DNA of 64,000 nucleotides, from contig NZ_CP016779.1 of the NCBI RefSeq assembly GCF_002288305.1, positions 1,097,864-1,161,863 of the forward strand, written 5' to 3'. Below the pieces are notes generated by a model. The model did no database searches, was not told where the DNA came from, and worked only from the letters and a program-made list of their open reading frames with translations. A program made the translations under genes and the position numbers. Source of the stretch: Candidatus Nanopelagicus abundans (GTDB lineage: Bacteria; Actinomycetota; Actinomycetes; Nanopelagicales; Nanopelagicaceae). Below are positions 52,106 to 60,980 of the stretch, piece after piece. Every line of letters begins with the position of its first letter. The stretch's first letter is position 1.

Positions 52106-52693
52106 ACCCCAGCATCTAATGCGGGTGGCAATCAGGATTCAAATAGTGCTCGCAAGGGTGGGCAAAGTAGTAGTTCTGGTAAGCCCGCTAAAAAATATAA
52201 CTCAGGCAACCGCAAAAATCCTAAGCCGAACTCTGGTGGAAAAAATTCTCGCTCAAGGTATGCCAAACGGGTGGATGAGGTAAGTGCTGGCGGTTTAGTA
52301 GTTGATAAAACTGGAACTAAAGGTTTACTTATTGGAAGACTTGATCCTAAAGATGCCTCCCATGAGCGATTGCTTTGGTCACTTCCAAAGGGGCACATTG
52401 AAGATGGTGAATCACCTGAACAAGCGGCAATTCGTGAGGTGGCGGAGGAGACTGGAATTAAAAGTGAGATTACTAGATCACTCGGTGTAATTGATTTTTG
52501 GTTTATGGCAAGTGGTAAACGAATTCATAAAACAGTTCATCATTTTTTATTTACCGAAGTTGGCGGCAAGTTAGCACCACAGGTAACTGAGGTTGATGAT
52601 GTTGGTTGGTTTCCAATTGATGAGATTGTTAGCAAATTGGCTTATCCAGATGAGCGAAAGCTAATTGCAAAATCTGGAAAATTAACCCCGTGA
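52103..52693 (+). CDS. NUDIX hydrolase (MutT4 type)
   Basis: A 196-residue hydrolase. A disordered basic/Ser/Asn-rich N-terminus (about 50 residues) precedes the NUDIX fold. The NUDIX box is GHIEDGESPEQAAIREVAEETGI, which matches G-x5-E-x7-R-E-x2-E-E-x-G. Orthologues beside pcnA in mycobacteria (Rv3908) act on nucleotide or related pyrophosphates; the substrate is not known. Its TGA overlaps the GTG of the next gene, so the pair is coupled. Confidence 0.92.
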   Translation: MTPASNAGGNQDSNSARKGGQSSSSGKPAKKYNSGNRKNPKPNSGGKNSRSRYAKRVDEVSAGGLVVDKTGTKGLLIGRLDPKDASHERLLWSLPKGHIEDGESPEQAAIREVAEETGIKSEITRSLGVIDFWFMASGKRIHKTVHHFLFTEVGGKLAPQVTEVDDVGWFPIDEIVSKLAYPDERKLIAKSGKLTP

Positions 52694-53787
52694 GAAAATT
52701 TTTAACCTTATCTTTATTAATTTTTACTTCTTGTTTTTTTGTTATACCTAATTCAAATGCTACCCAGACAGTTAAAATATCTGAACCAACACATAGATTA
52801 TTTGATGGTGTTTTCTTTAATGATGAACTAGCACAAAAACTTACCCCCACAGGCAGCCTTGGCCAAGTGGTTTATTTAAATACGTTTGGCGTTAATAACT
52901 GGCTAGTTGATCCAGCAACTATTGATGAAATTATCGCTATGAGTAATGGTTACGGGATAGCAGATGGCAGCGCTCCAAGTGGGCAAGAGTTAGCAAAAAG
53001 CTGGCTTACTCAATTCGTAAAGGTAACTAAAAATAAAAAAGTAACACCGATTACCTATGGGAATCCCTCAAGTTTTTGGGCAAATGAGATTATGCCTGAT
53101 CAGATTGAGTATTTAAACGGGAGAAGCAAAATTAGACTAGAAACTCTTTTAAACCGTTCAGTTCAAGAAGTTGGATCAAATGAGGCGGTCAAGCAGAAGT
53201 TTAATAAAGTTTCATTAAGTGTTTTAAAATATGGCCAGCGCCAAATAGATTTGTTATCTACGGTGCTAGAGAAAACGCAGCTAGAAGAGAATCAATTGCG
53301 GCTTTCACAGTTATTAAATCCTAATTTAGAAGAGCAGCTCTTTTTAGATTTACTTAAAGATTATGATAAATCAATCTCAGTTATGCGCAATAAATTAAAT
53401 ATTAAAAACACTAAATTTACAGTTACTAGCTCAAAAGAGGAGCTACCAATTACGGTAGGCAATGATTTTGATCAAGTTGTTAAATTAAAACTAAGTAGTA
53501 GAGCAATGAACGGCAAGGTATCTGTCGCGCAAATTAAAGATATTGAGTTAGCTGCAAAATCAAAAAATCAGGTGCTACTTCCTATTGAGGTCTTTGCTGC
53601 TGGTGATTCAAGGTTGTTGGTACAACTTACAAATCTTGAGAATAAGCCGGTGGGTTACCCAGTTTATATAAACCTAAAACTTTCAGTAATTAGCCCAGTC
53701 ACCACCTGGATTACTACCGCTGCTGCGGTACTTTTAATTATTGCAGCCTTGGTGCAAAGTGTGAGAAGAGTTAGGAGGCGCAGTTAA
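52690..53787 (+). CDS. DUF6049-like secreted/membrane protein, short form
   Basis: A 365-residue exported protein. A signal peptide (residues 1-25, KFLTLSLLIFTSCFFVIPNSNA) is followed by a mixed extracellular region and a C-terminal membrane helix (WITTAAAVLLIIAALVQSV) with a basic cytoplasmic tail (RRVRRRS). Its place between the NUDIX gene and murJ is that of Rv3909, a DUF6049 protein about twice as long. The region near residues 258-330 (KEELPITVGNDFDQVVKLKLSSRAMNGK...LLPIEVFAAGDSRLLVQLTNLENKPVG) looks like the beta domain at the end of that family. The function is unknown; a role with MurJ is inferred. Confidence 0.75.
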   Translation: MRKFLTLSLLIFTSCFFVIPNSNATQTVKISEPTHRLFDGVFFNDELAQKLTPTGSLGQVVYLNTFGVNNWLVDPATIDEIIAMSNGYGIADGSAPSGQELAKSWLTQFVKVTKNKKVTPITYGNPSSFWANEIMPDQIEYLNGRSKIRLETLLNRSVQEVGSNEAVKQKFNKVSLSVLKYGQRQIDLLSTVLEKTQLEENQLRLSQLLNPNLEEQLFLDLLKDYDKSISVMRNKLNIKNTKFTVTSSKEELPITVGNDFDQVVKLKLSSRAMNGKVSVAQIKDIELAAKSKNQVLLPIEVFAAGDSRLLVQLTNLENKPVGYPVYINLKLSVISPVTTWITTAAAVLLIIAALVQSVRRVRRRS

Positions 53788-55379
53788 TGTCTGATCATCA
53801 ATTACTACGCGCTAGCACTGTTATGGCTGTTGGAACTATTGCATCTCGAATTACTGGATTAATTAGAAATCTTTTACTAGTCGCACTTCTTGGAACTGCA
53901 ATATTAGGTGACACATATAACGTGGCAAATACCATGCCAAATATTTTGTATAACTTGTTAATTGGTGGAGCACTTACTGCAGTGTTTGTGCCTCAAATAG
54001 TTAGATCACTACGTGATTCAGATCAGGGCGCAGCATTTATATCTCGCTTATTTACTGTAACTGTTACTTTTCTTTTACTACTTACCGCACTGGGTATCGC
54101 ACTTGCGCCAATGATTGTGAATCTTTATGCCCCAGAGTTTTCTAATCGCCCTGAGTTTGATATCACTGTATCGTTTATGCGTTACTGCCTGCCGCAGATC
54201 TTTTTCTTAGGTTTATTTGCCCTACTTGGTCAGATTGCAAATGCAAAGGGAAAGTTTGGGCCAATGATGTGGGCACCAGTTATTAATAATTTAATTGCGA
54301 TCATTTTATTCTCTTGGTTTTTAGTAAATAAAGATGATTTAACGCTTGGCGATATCTCGCAATCTGATATCACTTGGCTTGGTCTTGGCACTACCGCTGG
54401 TTACCTAGCGCAAGCGGTAATACTTATACCGGTTGTGTTAAAAAGTGGAGTTAGATTAACTCTTAGATTTGATTGGTATAACAGTCAAATTATTAAATCT
54501 TTTCGCCTGGCTAGCTGGAGTTTTTTATATGCAATGATCTCTCAGGTTTCTTATTTAGTTACAGTAAGTATTGCAACTACTGCGGCAGTTAAATCTGAAG
54601 TGCTAGGTGATAGTACTGGTGTTGGGTTTACACCCTACGCAAACGCATACCTTATTTTAATTCTGCCTCATTCAATAATTACTGTCTCTGTTGTTACCGC
54701 ACTTTTACCTAGACTTTCAAATTATGTTCTTGATAAAAAACATGAAGAGTTAACTAATTCATTAACTAGAGCAATTAAATTAATTGGAATTTTTACTGTT
54801 CCAGCGGCTCTTTTGTTTTTAGCTTTTGGTCAATTAGTTGCAAATACACTTTACTTTGGTATCTCAGATAATGATGCAAATTATCTTGGTTTGACCTTAT
54901 CTGCCTTCGCACTTGGCTTAATTCCGGTTAGCATAAATCTAGTTTTACTTCGTGGCTTAAACGCTTTTGAAAATCTCAAATCTCAAGTTATTGGTAATTT
55001 AATAATGAATCTAGTCTCTGTTGTTCTTTCCTATTTGGTTGCCGTATGGCTCGAGCCTAAATGGGTAACAGTTGGCTTAGCAGTGATATTCACTCTCCAC
55101 TATTTTATTGGAGTAGGGATTTCTTTCTATTTAATAAAGCGGCACCAGGTTAAGTTGCCGCTACTTTCAATTATGTTGTATTACTTAAGATTAATAGCAG
55201 TTTTCGCCTTGGTAATAACACCTATTTGGCTACTTAGAGGCGCTATACCGGGCGGGAATTTAATATCACTATTATTGGTTACATCACTATCGGGTGTTTT
55301 TTATCTACTTATTGCAAAGCTGCTGAAAATATCTGAAGTATCAGATTTGCTCAAAGTAATTCGGAGTAGAAAGGTTTAG
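53787..55379 (+). CDS. murJ: Lipid II flippase MurJ
   Basis: A 530-residue MOP-superfamily protein with about 14 helices that moves lipid II across the membrane for peptidoglycan synthesis. Markers are ASTVMAVGTIASRITGLIRNLLLVALLG at the N-terminus, NIL..GGALTAVFVPQ, and the repeated LLRGLNAFEN segment. AGGAGG lies before the ATG, which overlaps the preceding stop (TAATG). It lacks the C-terminal pseudokinase and extracellular domain that mycobacterial MviN carries. It is co-transcribed with DUF6049 and trxB. Confidence 0.95.
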   Translation: MSDHQLLRASTVMAVGTIASRITGLIRNLLLVALLGTAILGDTYNVANTMPNILYNLLIGGALTAVFVPQIVRSLRDSDQGAAFISRLFTVTVTFLLLLTALGIALAPMIVNLYAPEFSNRPEFDITVSFMRYCLPQIFFLGLFALLGQIANAKGKFGPMMWAPVINNLIAIILFSWFLVNKDDLTLGDISQSDITWLGLGTTAGYLAQAVILIPVVLKSGVRLTLRFDWYNSQIIKSFRLASWSFLYAMISQVSYLVTVSIATTAAVKSEVLGDSTGVGFTPYANAYLILILPHSIITVSVVTALLPRLSNYVLDKKHEELTNSLTRAIKLIGIFTVPAALLFLAFGQLVANTLYFGISDNDANYLGLTLSAFALGLIPVSINLVLLRGLNAFENLKSQVIGNLIMNLVSVVLSYLVAVWLEPKWVTVGLAVIFTLHYFIGVGISFYLIKRHQVKLPLLSIMLYYLRLIAVFALVITPIWLLRGAIPGGNLISLLLVTSLSGVFYLLIAKLLKISEVSDLLKVIRSRKV

Positions 55380-55388
55380 GGTGGGGCA

Positions 55389-56318
55389 GTGAGTGAGATA
55401 AATGATCTAGTAATTGTTGGCTCTGGCCCTGCTGGCTATACCGCAGCAATTTATGCTGCCCGTGCGCAATTAAAGCCAATTATTTATGAAGGTTCCGTTA
55501 CCGCAGGTGGTGCGTTAATGAATACAACTGAGGTAGAAAATTTTCCAGGTTTTGCAGATGGTGTGATGGGTCCTGAGTTAATGGAATCTATGCGCAAGCA
55601 AGTAGAAAGATTTGATGCAAAAATTATTACCGATGATATTGTGGAAATGAAATTAACTGGTGATGTAAAAGAATTAACTGATGGCTCAGGTAATACTGTT
55701 AAAGCTAAGGCAGTTATTTTGGCGATGGGTTCGGCGTATAAAGAAATTGGATTAAAAAATGAGAAACGTTTATCCGGTAGAGGTGTTTCTTGGTGTGCCA
55801 CTTGTGATGGTTTTTTCTTCCGCGATCAGGTGATTGCAGTAGTTGGTGGTGGTGATTCAGCAATGGAGGAGGCAAACTTTTTAACTAAGTTTGCTAGCAA
55901 GGTAGTTTTAGTTCACCGCCGTGATTCATTTAGAGCATCAAAAATTATGATCGAACGAGCTAGTAAAAATCCAAAAATTGAATTTTTATTTAATCATGAG
56001 GTAGTTGATGTGTTAGGTGAAGATAAGGTAACTGGGTTAAAACTTAAGAACACTGTAACTGGTGAGGAAAGTAGTAAAGATTTCACTGGTTTATTTGTTG
56101 CAATCGGCCACCTGCCAAGAAGTGAATTAGTGGCCAAACAAGTTGAATTAAATTCTGAAGGCTATGTTCGAGTTGAGGGAAGAAGTACTAAAACTAAAAT
56201 ACCTGGCGTATTTGCATGCGGTGATCTAGTTGACTTCACCTACCGCCAGGCTATTACTGCAGCAGGCTCAGGTTGTGAGGCGGCCTTGGACGCAGAGCGA
56301 TTTCTATCTGGTCATTAA
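55389..56318 (+). CDS. trxB: Thioredoxin reductase
   Basis: A 309-residue flavoenzyme that reduces thioredoxin with NADPH. The FAD site is [18 protein letters not shown], the redox-active disulfide is WCATCDG, and the NADP site is [17 protein letters not shown]. The C-terminal [34 protein letters not shown] is typical. It starts with GTG, 9 nt after murJ, and is followed 48 nt later by trxA. Confidence 0.97.
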   Translation: MSEINDLVIVGSGPAGYTAAIYAARAQLKPIIYEGSVTAGGALMNTTEVENFPGFADGVMGPELMESMRKQVERFDAKIITDDIVEMKLTGDVKELTDGSGNTVKAKAVILAMGSAYKEIGLKNEKRLSGRGVSWCATCDGFFFRDQVIAVVGGGDSAMEEANFLTKFASKVVLVHRRDSFRASKIMIERASKNPKIEFLFNHEVVDVLGEDKVTGLKLKNTVTGEESSKDFTGLFVAIGHLPRSELVAKQVELNSEGYVRVEGRSTKTKIPGVFACGDLVDFTYRQAITAAGSGCEAALDAERFLSGH

Positions 56319-56366
56319 TTTTAGTTTTTAAAAGTAGGATAAGCAGATAATAAGGGAGATAAGAAA

Positions 56367-56690
56367 ATGGCAACAACAAAGGTAACAACCGCTGATTTTG
56401 AATCAGTAGTTTTAAAAAGCTCGACACCGGTATTGGTAGATTTTTGGGCAGAGTGGTGTGGCCCATGTCGAGCAGTTGGCCCAATCTTGGAAGAAATTTC
56501 AAATGAGTATGGCGCCAAACTTAAAATTGTTAAGTTAAATACTGATGAAGAGGCAAGTATTGCTATGAAATATGGCATTTCCTCTATCCCAACTATGAAT
56601 GTTTTTGTTAATGGTGAGGTAGTTAAAACCATTGTTGGAGCTAAACCAAAGCCAGCTTTGCTTAAAGATCTTGAAAGTTATATTAAGTAA
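56367..56690 (+). CDS. trxA: Thioredoxin
   Basis: A 107-residue thioredoxin. The active site WCGPC is near residue 32 (VLVDFWAEWCGPCRAVGPILEEI). The cis-proline is in SIPTMNVFVNGEVV. AGGGAG lies before the ATG. It is the reduced partner of trxB, next to it, and supports disulfide reduction in the cytoplasm. Confidence 0.98.
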   Translation: MATTKVTTADFESVVLKSSTPVLVDFWAEWCGPCRAVGPILEEISNEYGAKLKIVKLNTDEEASIAMKYGISSIPTMNVFVNGEVVKTIVGAKPKPALLKDLESYIK

Positions 56691-56697
56691 TATTTAA

Positions 56698-56720
56698 TAT
56701 AATAAATTAGGGCTTATATG
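56698..56720 (+). promoter_or_regulatory. Probable -10 element of the CwlM-like gene
   Basis: A perfect TATAAT at 56698-56703 lies 14 nt before ATG 56718, directly after the trxA stop. It gives a short leader of about 7-9 nt. No convincing -35 at the right spacing. Confidence 0.4.
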
Positions 56721-57848
56721 AGTGATCAATTAAAAATCGGTGATCGCTCAGATGCGGTTGCAGTAATTGCTAACACGCTAACTCGGCTAGGAATTCATAG
56801 TAAGCCAACTGACTTATTTGATGAGGGATTAGCTCAAGCGATAAAAGCTTTTCAGCAAGAGCGTGGCTTAACTGCAACTGGCTTAATAAATGAAATCACC
56901 CAACGTTGTTTAGATGAGGCCAGGTGGAAACTTGGTGATCGAATATTAGCTCTGCAATCTGATTCATTAATGCGTGGTGATGATGTTAGTAATCTGCAAG
57001 ATCGATTAATTCAAATGGGTTTTAATTGTGGCAAAGTTGACGGCATTTATGGCAGTAGAACTGAGGCTTCGGTAAAAGAGTTTCAAAAATCAGTTGGGGT
57101 AGTAGTAGATGGTAAGTGTGGTCCGGTCACATTAATTTCATTAATGAGATTAGTAAAAACAGTTTCAGGTGGTGCACCCACCGCGCTGCGAGAGAGTGTG
57201 CGTCACGCAGTTGCTTCACCCGCACTTGCAAGTAAGGTAATTGTGATTGACCCAAGTTGGGGTGGTGATTTCACTGGGGAAAATCAAAATGGCGTAATTG
57301 AGTCTGAAGTAGTTTTTGATTTAGCTCAACGTTTAGAGGGAAGATTAATAGCACTGGGTGTGAATGTAGTTTTAACAAGGAGCGCTAAAAATTCACCACT
57401 TGAGAAGGATCGAATCGCAACTGCTAACTCGGTAAATGCTGATCTAGTTATCGCGCTTAAAGTTGATAGTTATAAAAATGAAAAAGCAAATGGTGTTGCT
57501 ACCTACTACTACGGCAGAGATGGTGCTGGTGTGCACTCAGTAGTTGGTGAGAGATTTGCTAATTTAATCCAGCGAGAAATTTGCGCTAGAACTGATCTAT
57601 TAAATTGTAGAACCCATGGGAAAAGTTGGGACTTACTTAAATTAACTACTGCTCCAACCGTTCGTCTTGATCTTGGATATCTGTCTAACCCACAAGATGC
57701 CAAACGCCTTGGCTCCCCTGCCTTTCGTGATCAATTAGCTGAGGCAATGATTGTGGCAATTCAGCGGCTTTATTTATCATCCGATGATGATGCTAAAACT
57801 GGAACTCTGCGCATATCTGACCTTAGGCGTGCTGGCCTTCGTAATTAG
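56718..57848 (+). CDS. CwlM-like protein: PG-binding domains plus degenerate amidase_3 domain
   Basis: A 376-residue protein. Two peptidoglycan-binding-1 domains (residues 3-65 and 78-140: LKIGDRSDAVAVIANTL... and LMRGDDVSNLQDRLIQMGF...) precede an amidase_3 domain (170-350). The usual zinc ligands are changed: the G-H-G-G motif is SWGG, and the S-I-H-A-N motif is ALKVDS. The glutamate of IESEVVF remains. This matches CwlM, a cytoplasmic activator of MurA in mycobacteria that is not an active amidase. There is no signal peptide, consistent with a cytoplasmic role. The C-terminal tail (KTGTLRISDLRRAG) has threonines that could be kinase targets. Confidence 0.88.
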   Translation: MSDQLKIGDRSDAVAVIANTLTRLGIHSKPTDLFDEGLAQAIKAFQQERGLTATGLINEITQRCLDEARWKLGDRILALQSDSLMRGDDVSNLQDRLIQMGFNCGKVDGIYGSRTEASVKEFQKSVGVVVDGKCGPVTLISLMRLVKTVSGGAPTALRESVRHAVASPALASKVIVIDPSWGGDFTGENQNGVIESEVVFDLAQRLEGRLIALGVNVVLTRSAKNSPLEKDRIATANSVNADLVIALKVDSYKNEKANGVATYYYGRDGAGVHSVVGERFANLIQREICARTDLLNCRTHGKSWDLLKLTTAPTVRLDLGYLSNPQDAKRLGSPAFRDQLAEAMIVAIQRLYLSSDDDAKTGTLRISDLRRAGLRN

Positions 57849-57884
57849 TTTTATAAGCGCTAGTTTGTATGGCAAAATAGGTTA

Positions 57885-59168
57885 ATGAAATCCGGTAGAG
57901 ATTTAAGAGTTGTGCCACCTGTTGATGCCACTCGCGTTCAAATCGGTGAACCAGAGAATCTGCCAGAACGTTTTGCTCATCGCGCCCAAGGAATGAAAGC
58001 GAGTGAGATTCGCGCGCTATTTGCAGTAGCGAGTCGGCCAGAGATTGTTTCTTTAGCTGGTGGTATGCCAAATCTTTCTGCCCTACCAATGGAAATGATG
58101 GCATCGGTTACCCAAAAACTTATTTTAGAAAATGGCGCGGAGGCTTTGCAGTATGGAAGTGGACAAGGACATCCAAAACTTCGAGAGCAGATCTGTGATG
58201 TGATGGCGCTAGAAGGAATTAAAGCTCACCCAGATGATGTAATTATTACAACCGGCTCACAACAAGCACTTGATCTAATATCTCGAATATTTATTGATCC
58301 AGGTGATGTGGTTTTAGTTGAGGCTCCTTCCTATGTTGGCGCCCTTGGCACATTTAAACAATATGAAGCCCAGGTTGTACATGTGGGTATGGATGAAGAT
58401 GGCTTAATCCCGCAAGCACTAAGAGATGCAATTAAAACTACCAAAGCAACCGGTAGAAAGATTAAGTTTTTATATCTAATTCCAAATTATCAAAACCCAG
58501 CTGGGGTGTTACTGCCAGCAGATCGACGAAGTGAGATCCTTGAGATCTGCCGAAGCGAAGAGATATTTATTGTTGAAGATAATCCATATGGCTTACTTGG
58601 ATTTGATAAACCATCTCCAAATGCCATGAGGGCTAGTGATTCAGAAAATGTTATTTACCTAGGAACTTTTTCAAAAACAATTGCGCCAGGCCTGCGGGTT
58701 GGTTGGGCATTAGTTCCCCAATCTTTAAAAGATAAGATGGTAATTGCATCTGAATCCTCGATTCTTTGTCCATCAAATTTCACTCAACTTGTGATCTCAA
58801 GTTACTTAGCTAATCAACCTTGGCGTGATCAAATAGCAAGTTTTGCTAAGTTATATAAAGAACGCAGGGATGCTGCCCTTTCTGCTTTAGATAAGTACTT
58901 TCCAAAAAATATCACCTGGACTAAACCAGCAGGTGGTTTTTATATCTGGATTACTTTGCCCCCTGAAATTGATACCAACGCCCTAGTTCCAAAAGCAATT
59001 GCAGCCAAGGTGGCATATGTGCCAGGAACTGCTTTTTATGCAGATGGTTTTGGTTCTTGGTCACTACGTATCTCCTACTGCTACCCAACAGCTGAGCGAA
59101 TTACTGAAGGTATTAAATCTTTAGCAGGAGTTATTAAAACTGAGATGGATAGCCGGCAAATAAATTAG
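57885..59168 (+). CDS. PLP-dependent aminotransferase (class I, MocR/LysN-like)
   Basis: A 427-residue fold-type I aminotransferase. The PLP lysine is in YLGTFSKTIAPGLRVGW. Substrate and cofactor motifs include SLAGGMPNLSALP, YGSGQGHPKLREQI, YLIPNYQNPAGVLLP and VEDNPYGLL. The arginine of SLRISYCYPT binds the carboxylate. It resembles 2-aminoadipate or aromatic aminotransferases without the MocR DNA-binding domain. The substrate is uncertain. It shares a 4-nt stop overlap with the convergent parB. Confidence 0.9.
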   Translation: MKSGRDLRVVPPVDATRVQIGEPENLPERFAHRAQGMKASEIRALFAVASRPEIVSLAGGMPNLSALPMEMMASVTQKLILENGAEALQYGSGQGHPKLREQICDVMALEGIKAHPDDVIITTGSQQALDLISRIFIDPGDVVLVEAPSYVGALGTFKQYEAQVVHVGMDEDGLIPQALRDAIKTTKATGRKIKFLYLIPNYQNPAGVLLPADRRSEILEICRSEEIFIVEDNPYGLLGFDKPSPNAMRASDSENVIYLGTFSKTIAPGLRVGWALVPQSLKDKMVIASESSILCPSNFTQLVISSYLANQPWRDQIASFAKLYKERRDAALSALDKYFPKNITWTKPAGGFYIWITLPPEIDTNALVPKAIAAKVAYVPGTAFYADGFGSWSLRISYCYPTAERITEGIKSLAGVIKTEMDSRQIN

Positions 59169-60046
59169 TTTTTAATTACCTTACTTATCCGCTCTAAATC
59201 CTCAATAGTTGCAAACTCAATTACTATCTTTCCTTTTTTCTTACCCAACTCAACACTGACCCTGGTATCTAAGTGATCTGCTAAATCATCTGAGATTTGT
59301 TTAAGTTTAGGCGCAAGAATTTTTCCACTTCGAACTGAGCCGGCCTTCACCTTAGCCCCACCACTTGCCACAATCTCCTCAACAGCTCTAACAGTTAAGC
59401 CTTCAGCAACAATTCGATTAGCAAGGTTTTCAATTTCTTTTTCATCTGTAAGTGATAACAGCGCCCTGGCATGTCCTGCTGAAATAACAGCTGCTGCAAC
59501 TCTTCGTTGCACTGATACGGGTAAATTAAGTAAGCGCATTGTGTTTGTAATTACGGGACGAGACTTACTTAGTTTTACCGCTAACTCATCATGGGTGTAG
59601 TTAAAGTCATTTAATAATTGTTGATATGCAGCTGCCTCTTCCAGTGGGTTAAGTTGGCTTCGGTGAATATTTTCAACTATCGCCTCCCGTAGTAATTGAT
59701 CATCACTTGTTTGTCTAATAATTACTGGAATAGTTTTTAATCCTGCAAGCTTTGCTGCCCGAAAGCGGCGCTCACCCATTATTAATTGATACTTACCATT
59801 TCCAAGTGATCTAACTACTGGTGGTTGAAGTAGTCCTACTTCTTTAATTGATAATGCTAATTCGGTTAATTGATCTTCATCAAAATTAGTTCTTGGTTGT
59901 TTTGGATTAGCGCTAATGTTATTTAGTTCTATCTCATCCCTATTTGCAGTAATTACGCCACTACTTGTTTTAATTTCAGTTGAAATAACTGATTGCGGGA
60001 TTAATGCATCTAGTCCTCTACCTAAACCACCTTTACGGGTGCTCAT
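59165..60046 (-). CDS. parB: Chromosome-partitioning protein ParB
   Basis: A 293-residue CTP-dependent DNA clamp that loads at parS. The N-terminal domain has the CTP/catalytic motif GERRFRAAKLAGL. The helix-turn-helix is in NDFNYTHDELAVKLSKSRPVITNTMRLLNLP and HARALLSLTDEKE. The C-terminal dimerisation domain (VSVELGKKKGKIVIEFATIEDLERI) is also seen. It follows parA by 4 nt and is probably coupled. It works with ParA and the parS sites at 61570 and 60942. Confidence 0.97.
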   Translation of the reverse strand: MSTRKGGLGRGLDALIPQSVISTEIKTSSGVITANRDEIELNNISANPKQPRTNFDEDQLTELALSIKEVGLLQPPVVRSLGNGKYQLIMGERRFRAAKLAGLKTIPVIIRQTSDDQLLREAIVENIHRSQLNPLEEAAAYQQLLNDFNYTHDELAVKLSKSRPVITNTMRLLNLPVSVQRRVAAAVISAGHARALLSLTDEKEIENLANRIVAEGLTVRAVEEIVASGGAKVKAGSVRSGKILAPKLKQISDDLADHLDTRVSVELGKKKGKIVIEFATIEDLERISKVIKN

Positions 60047-60050
60047 TTAA

Positions 60051-60971
60051 TTAAGCACTCTCATTTTTTATATTAATTGGCGCACCACCTCTGTTTGCAA
60101 TCTCTCGTGCAACTGACATGTATGCGATAGCACCTGGTGAGGCTGCGTCATATGTCATTACGGTTTGCCCATATGAAGGCGCCTCTGAAACTCTCACCGC
60201 TCTAGGAATAGGGATATTAATTAACTCATTAGGAAAGTGTTTTTTAACATTATCTGCTACATCATTTGCAAGTCTGGTTCTGCTATCAAACATAGTTAAT
60301 ACAATTGTTGTTAAAGATATCTTTGGATTTAATCGTTTCTGCACTTCACCTAATGTTTCAAGTAATAGTGATACTCCTTCTAGTGAGTAGTACTCACACT
60401 GAATTGGCACTAATACTTCATCAGCTGCTGCTAATGCATTAATTGTTAGTAGGCCAAGGGAAGGTGGGCAATCAATAAATACATAATCAAAGCGTTGTCC
60501 GGCATTTTGTTTAGCAGTTAAAAACGTTTGTAGAGCCGCTTGTAATCTAAACTCTCTAGCAACTGCTGGGACTAGTTGAATTTCAGCTCCTGCTAAATCA
60601 GAGTTTGCTGCGATCGCTTCAAGATATGGGAAGTTTGTAACCTTAACTGCAGCATTTGCCATTGGTAGATCGTTAATTAAAACATCATAAATTCCGGCCG
60701 TGTTTACCCGATCAATTCCAAATGCAGTTGAGGCATTTCCTTGTGGATCTAAATCAATTAATAAAACCTTAAGGCCGCCCATTGAAAGAGCTGCGGCTAG
60801 ATTTACTGCGGTTGTAGTTTTTCCAACCCCGCCTTTTTGGTTGGCCACGGTGAAGATGCGGGTTTTAAGTGGAGCGATCATTGGCTCCTTAAGACGCCTA
60901 ACCCCAATTACCGGCTTTGGCCCAAGTGCTCCTTGGTTATTTGTTTCGTGTGAAACATCATCTGCCCTCAT
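60051..60971 (-). CDS. parA: Chromosome-partitioning ATPase ParA
   Basis: A 306-residue Walker-type ATPase that moves origin-proximal ParB-parS complexes. The deviant Walker A is KGGVGKTT in FTVANQKGGVGKTTTAVNLA; DLDPQGNAST and FIDCPPSLGLLTINAL follow. An N-terminal extension of about 38 residues precedes the fold. The second parS-like sequence lies within codons 5-10. It is in the rsmG-parA-parB order. Confidence 0.97.
   Translation of the reverse strand: MRADDVSHETNNQGALGPKPVIGVRRLKEPMIAPLKTRIFTVANQKGGVGKTTTAVNLAAALSMGGLKVLLIDLDPQGNASTAFGIDRVNTAGIYDVLINDLPMANAAVKVTNFPYLEAIAANSDLAGAEIQLVPAVAREFRLQAALQTFLTAKQNAGQRFDYVFIDCPPSLGLLTINALAAADEVLVPIQCEYYSLEGVSLLLETLGEVQKRLNPKISLTTIVLTMFDSRTRLANDVADNVKKHFPNELINIPIPRAVRVSEAPSYGQTVMTYDAASPGAIAYMSVAREIANRGGAPINIKNESA
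60942..60957. other. Imperfect parS-like site in the 5' end of parA
   Basis: TGTTTCGTGTGAAACA matches the 16-bp parS consensus at 14 of 16 positions, with the two central changes breaking the palindrome. It lies inside the N-terminal codons of parA. Confidence 0.5.
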
Positions 60972-60980
60972 GGGCGGAAG

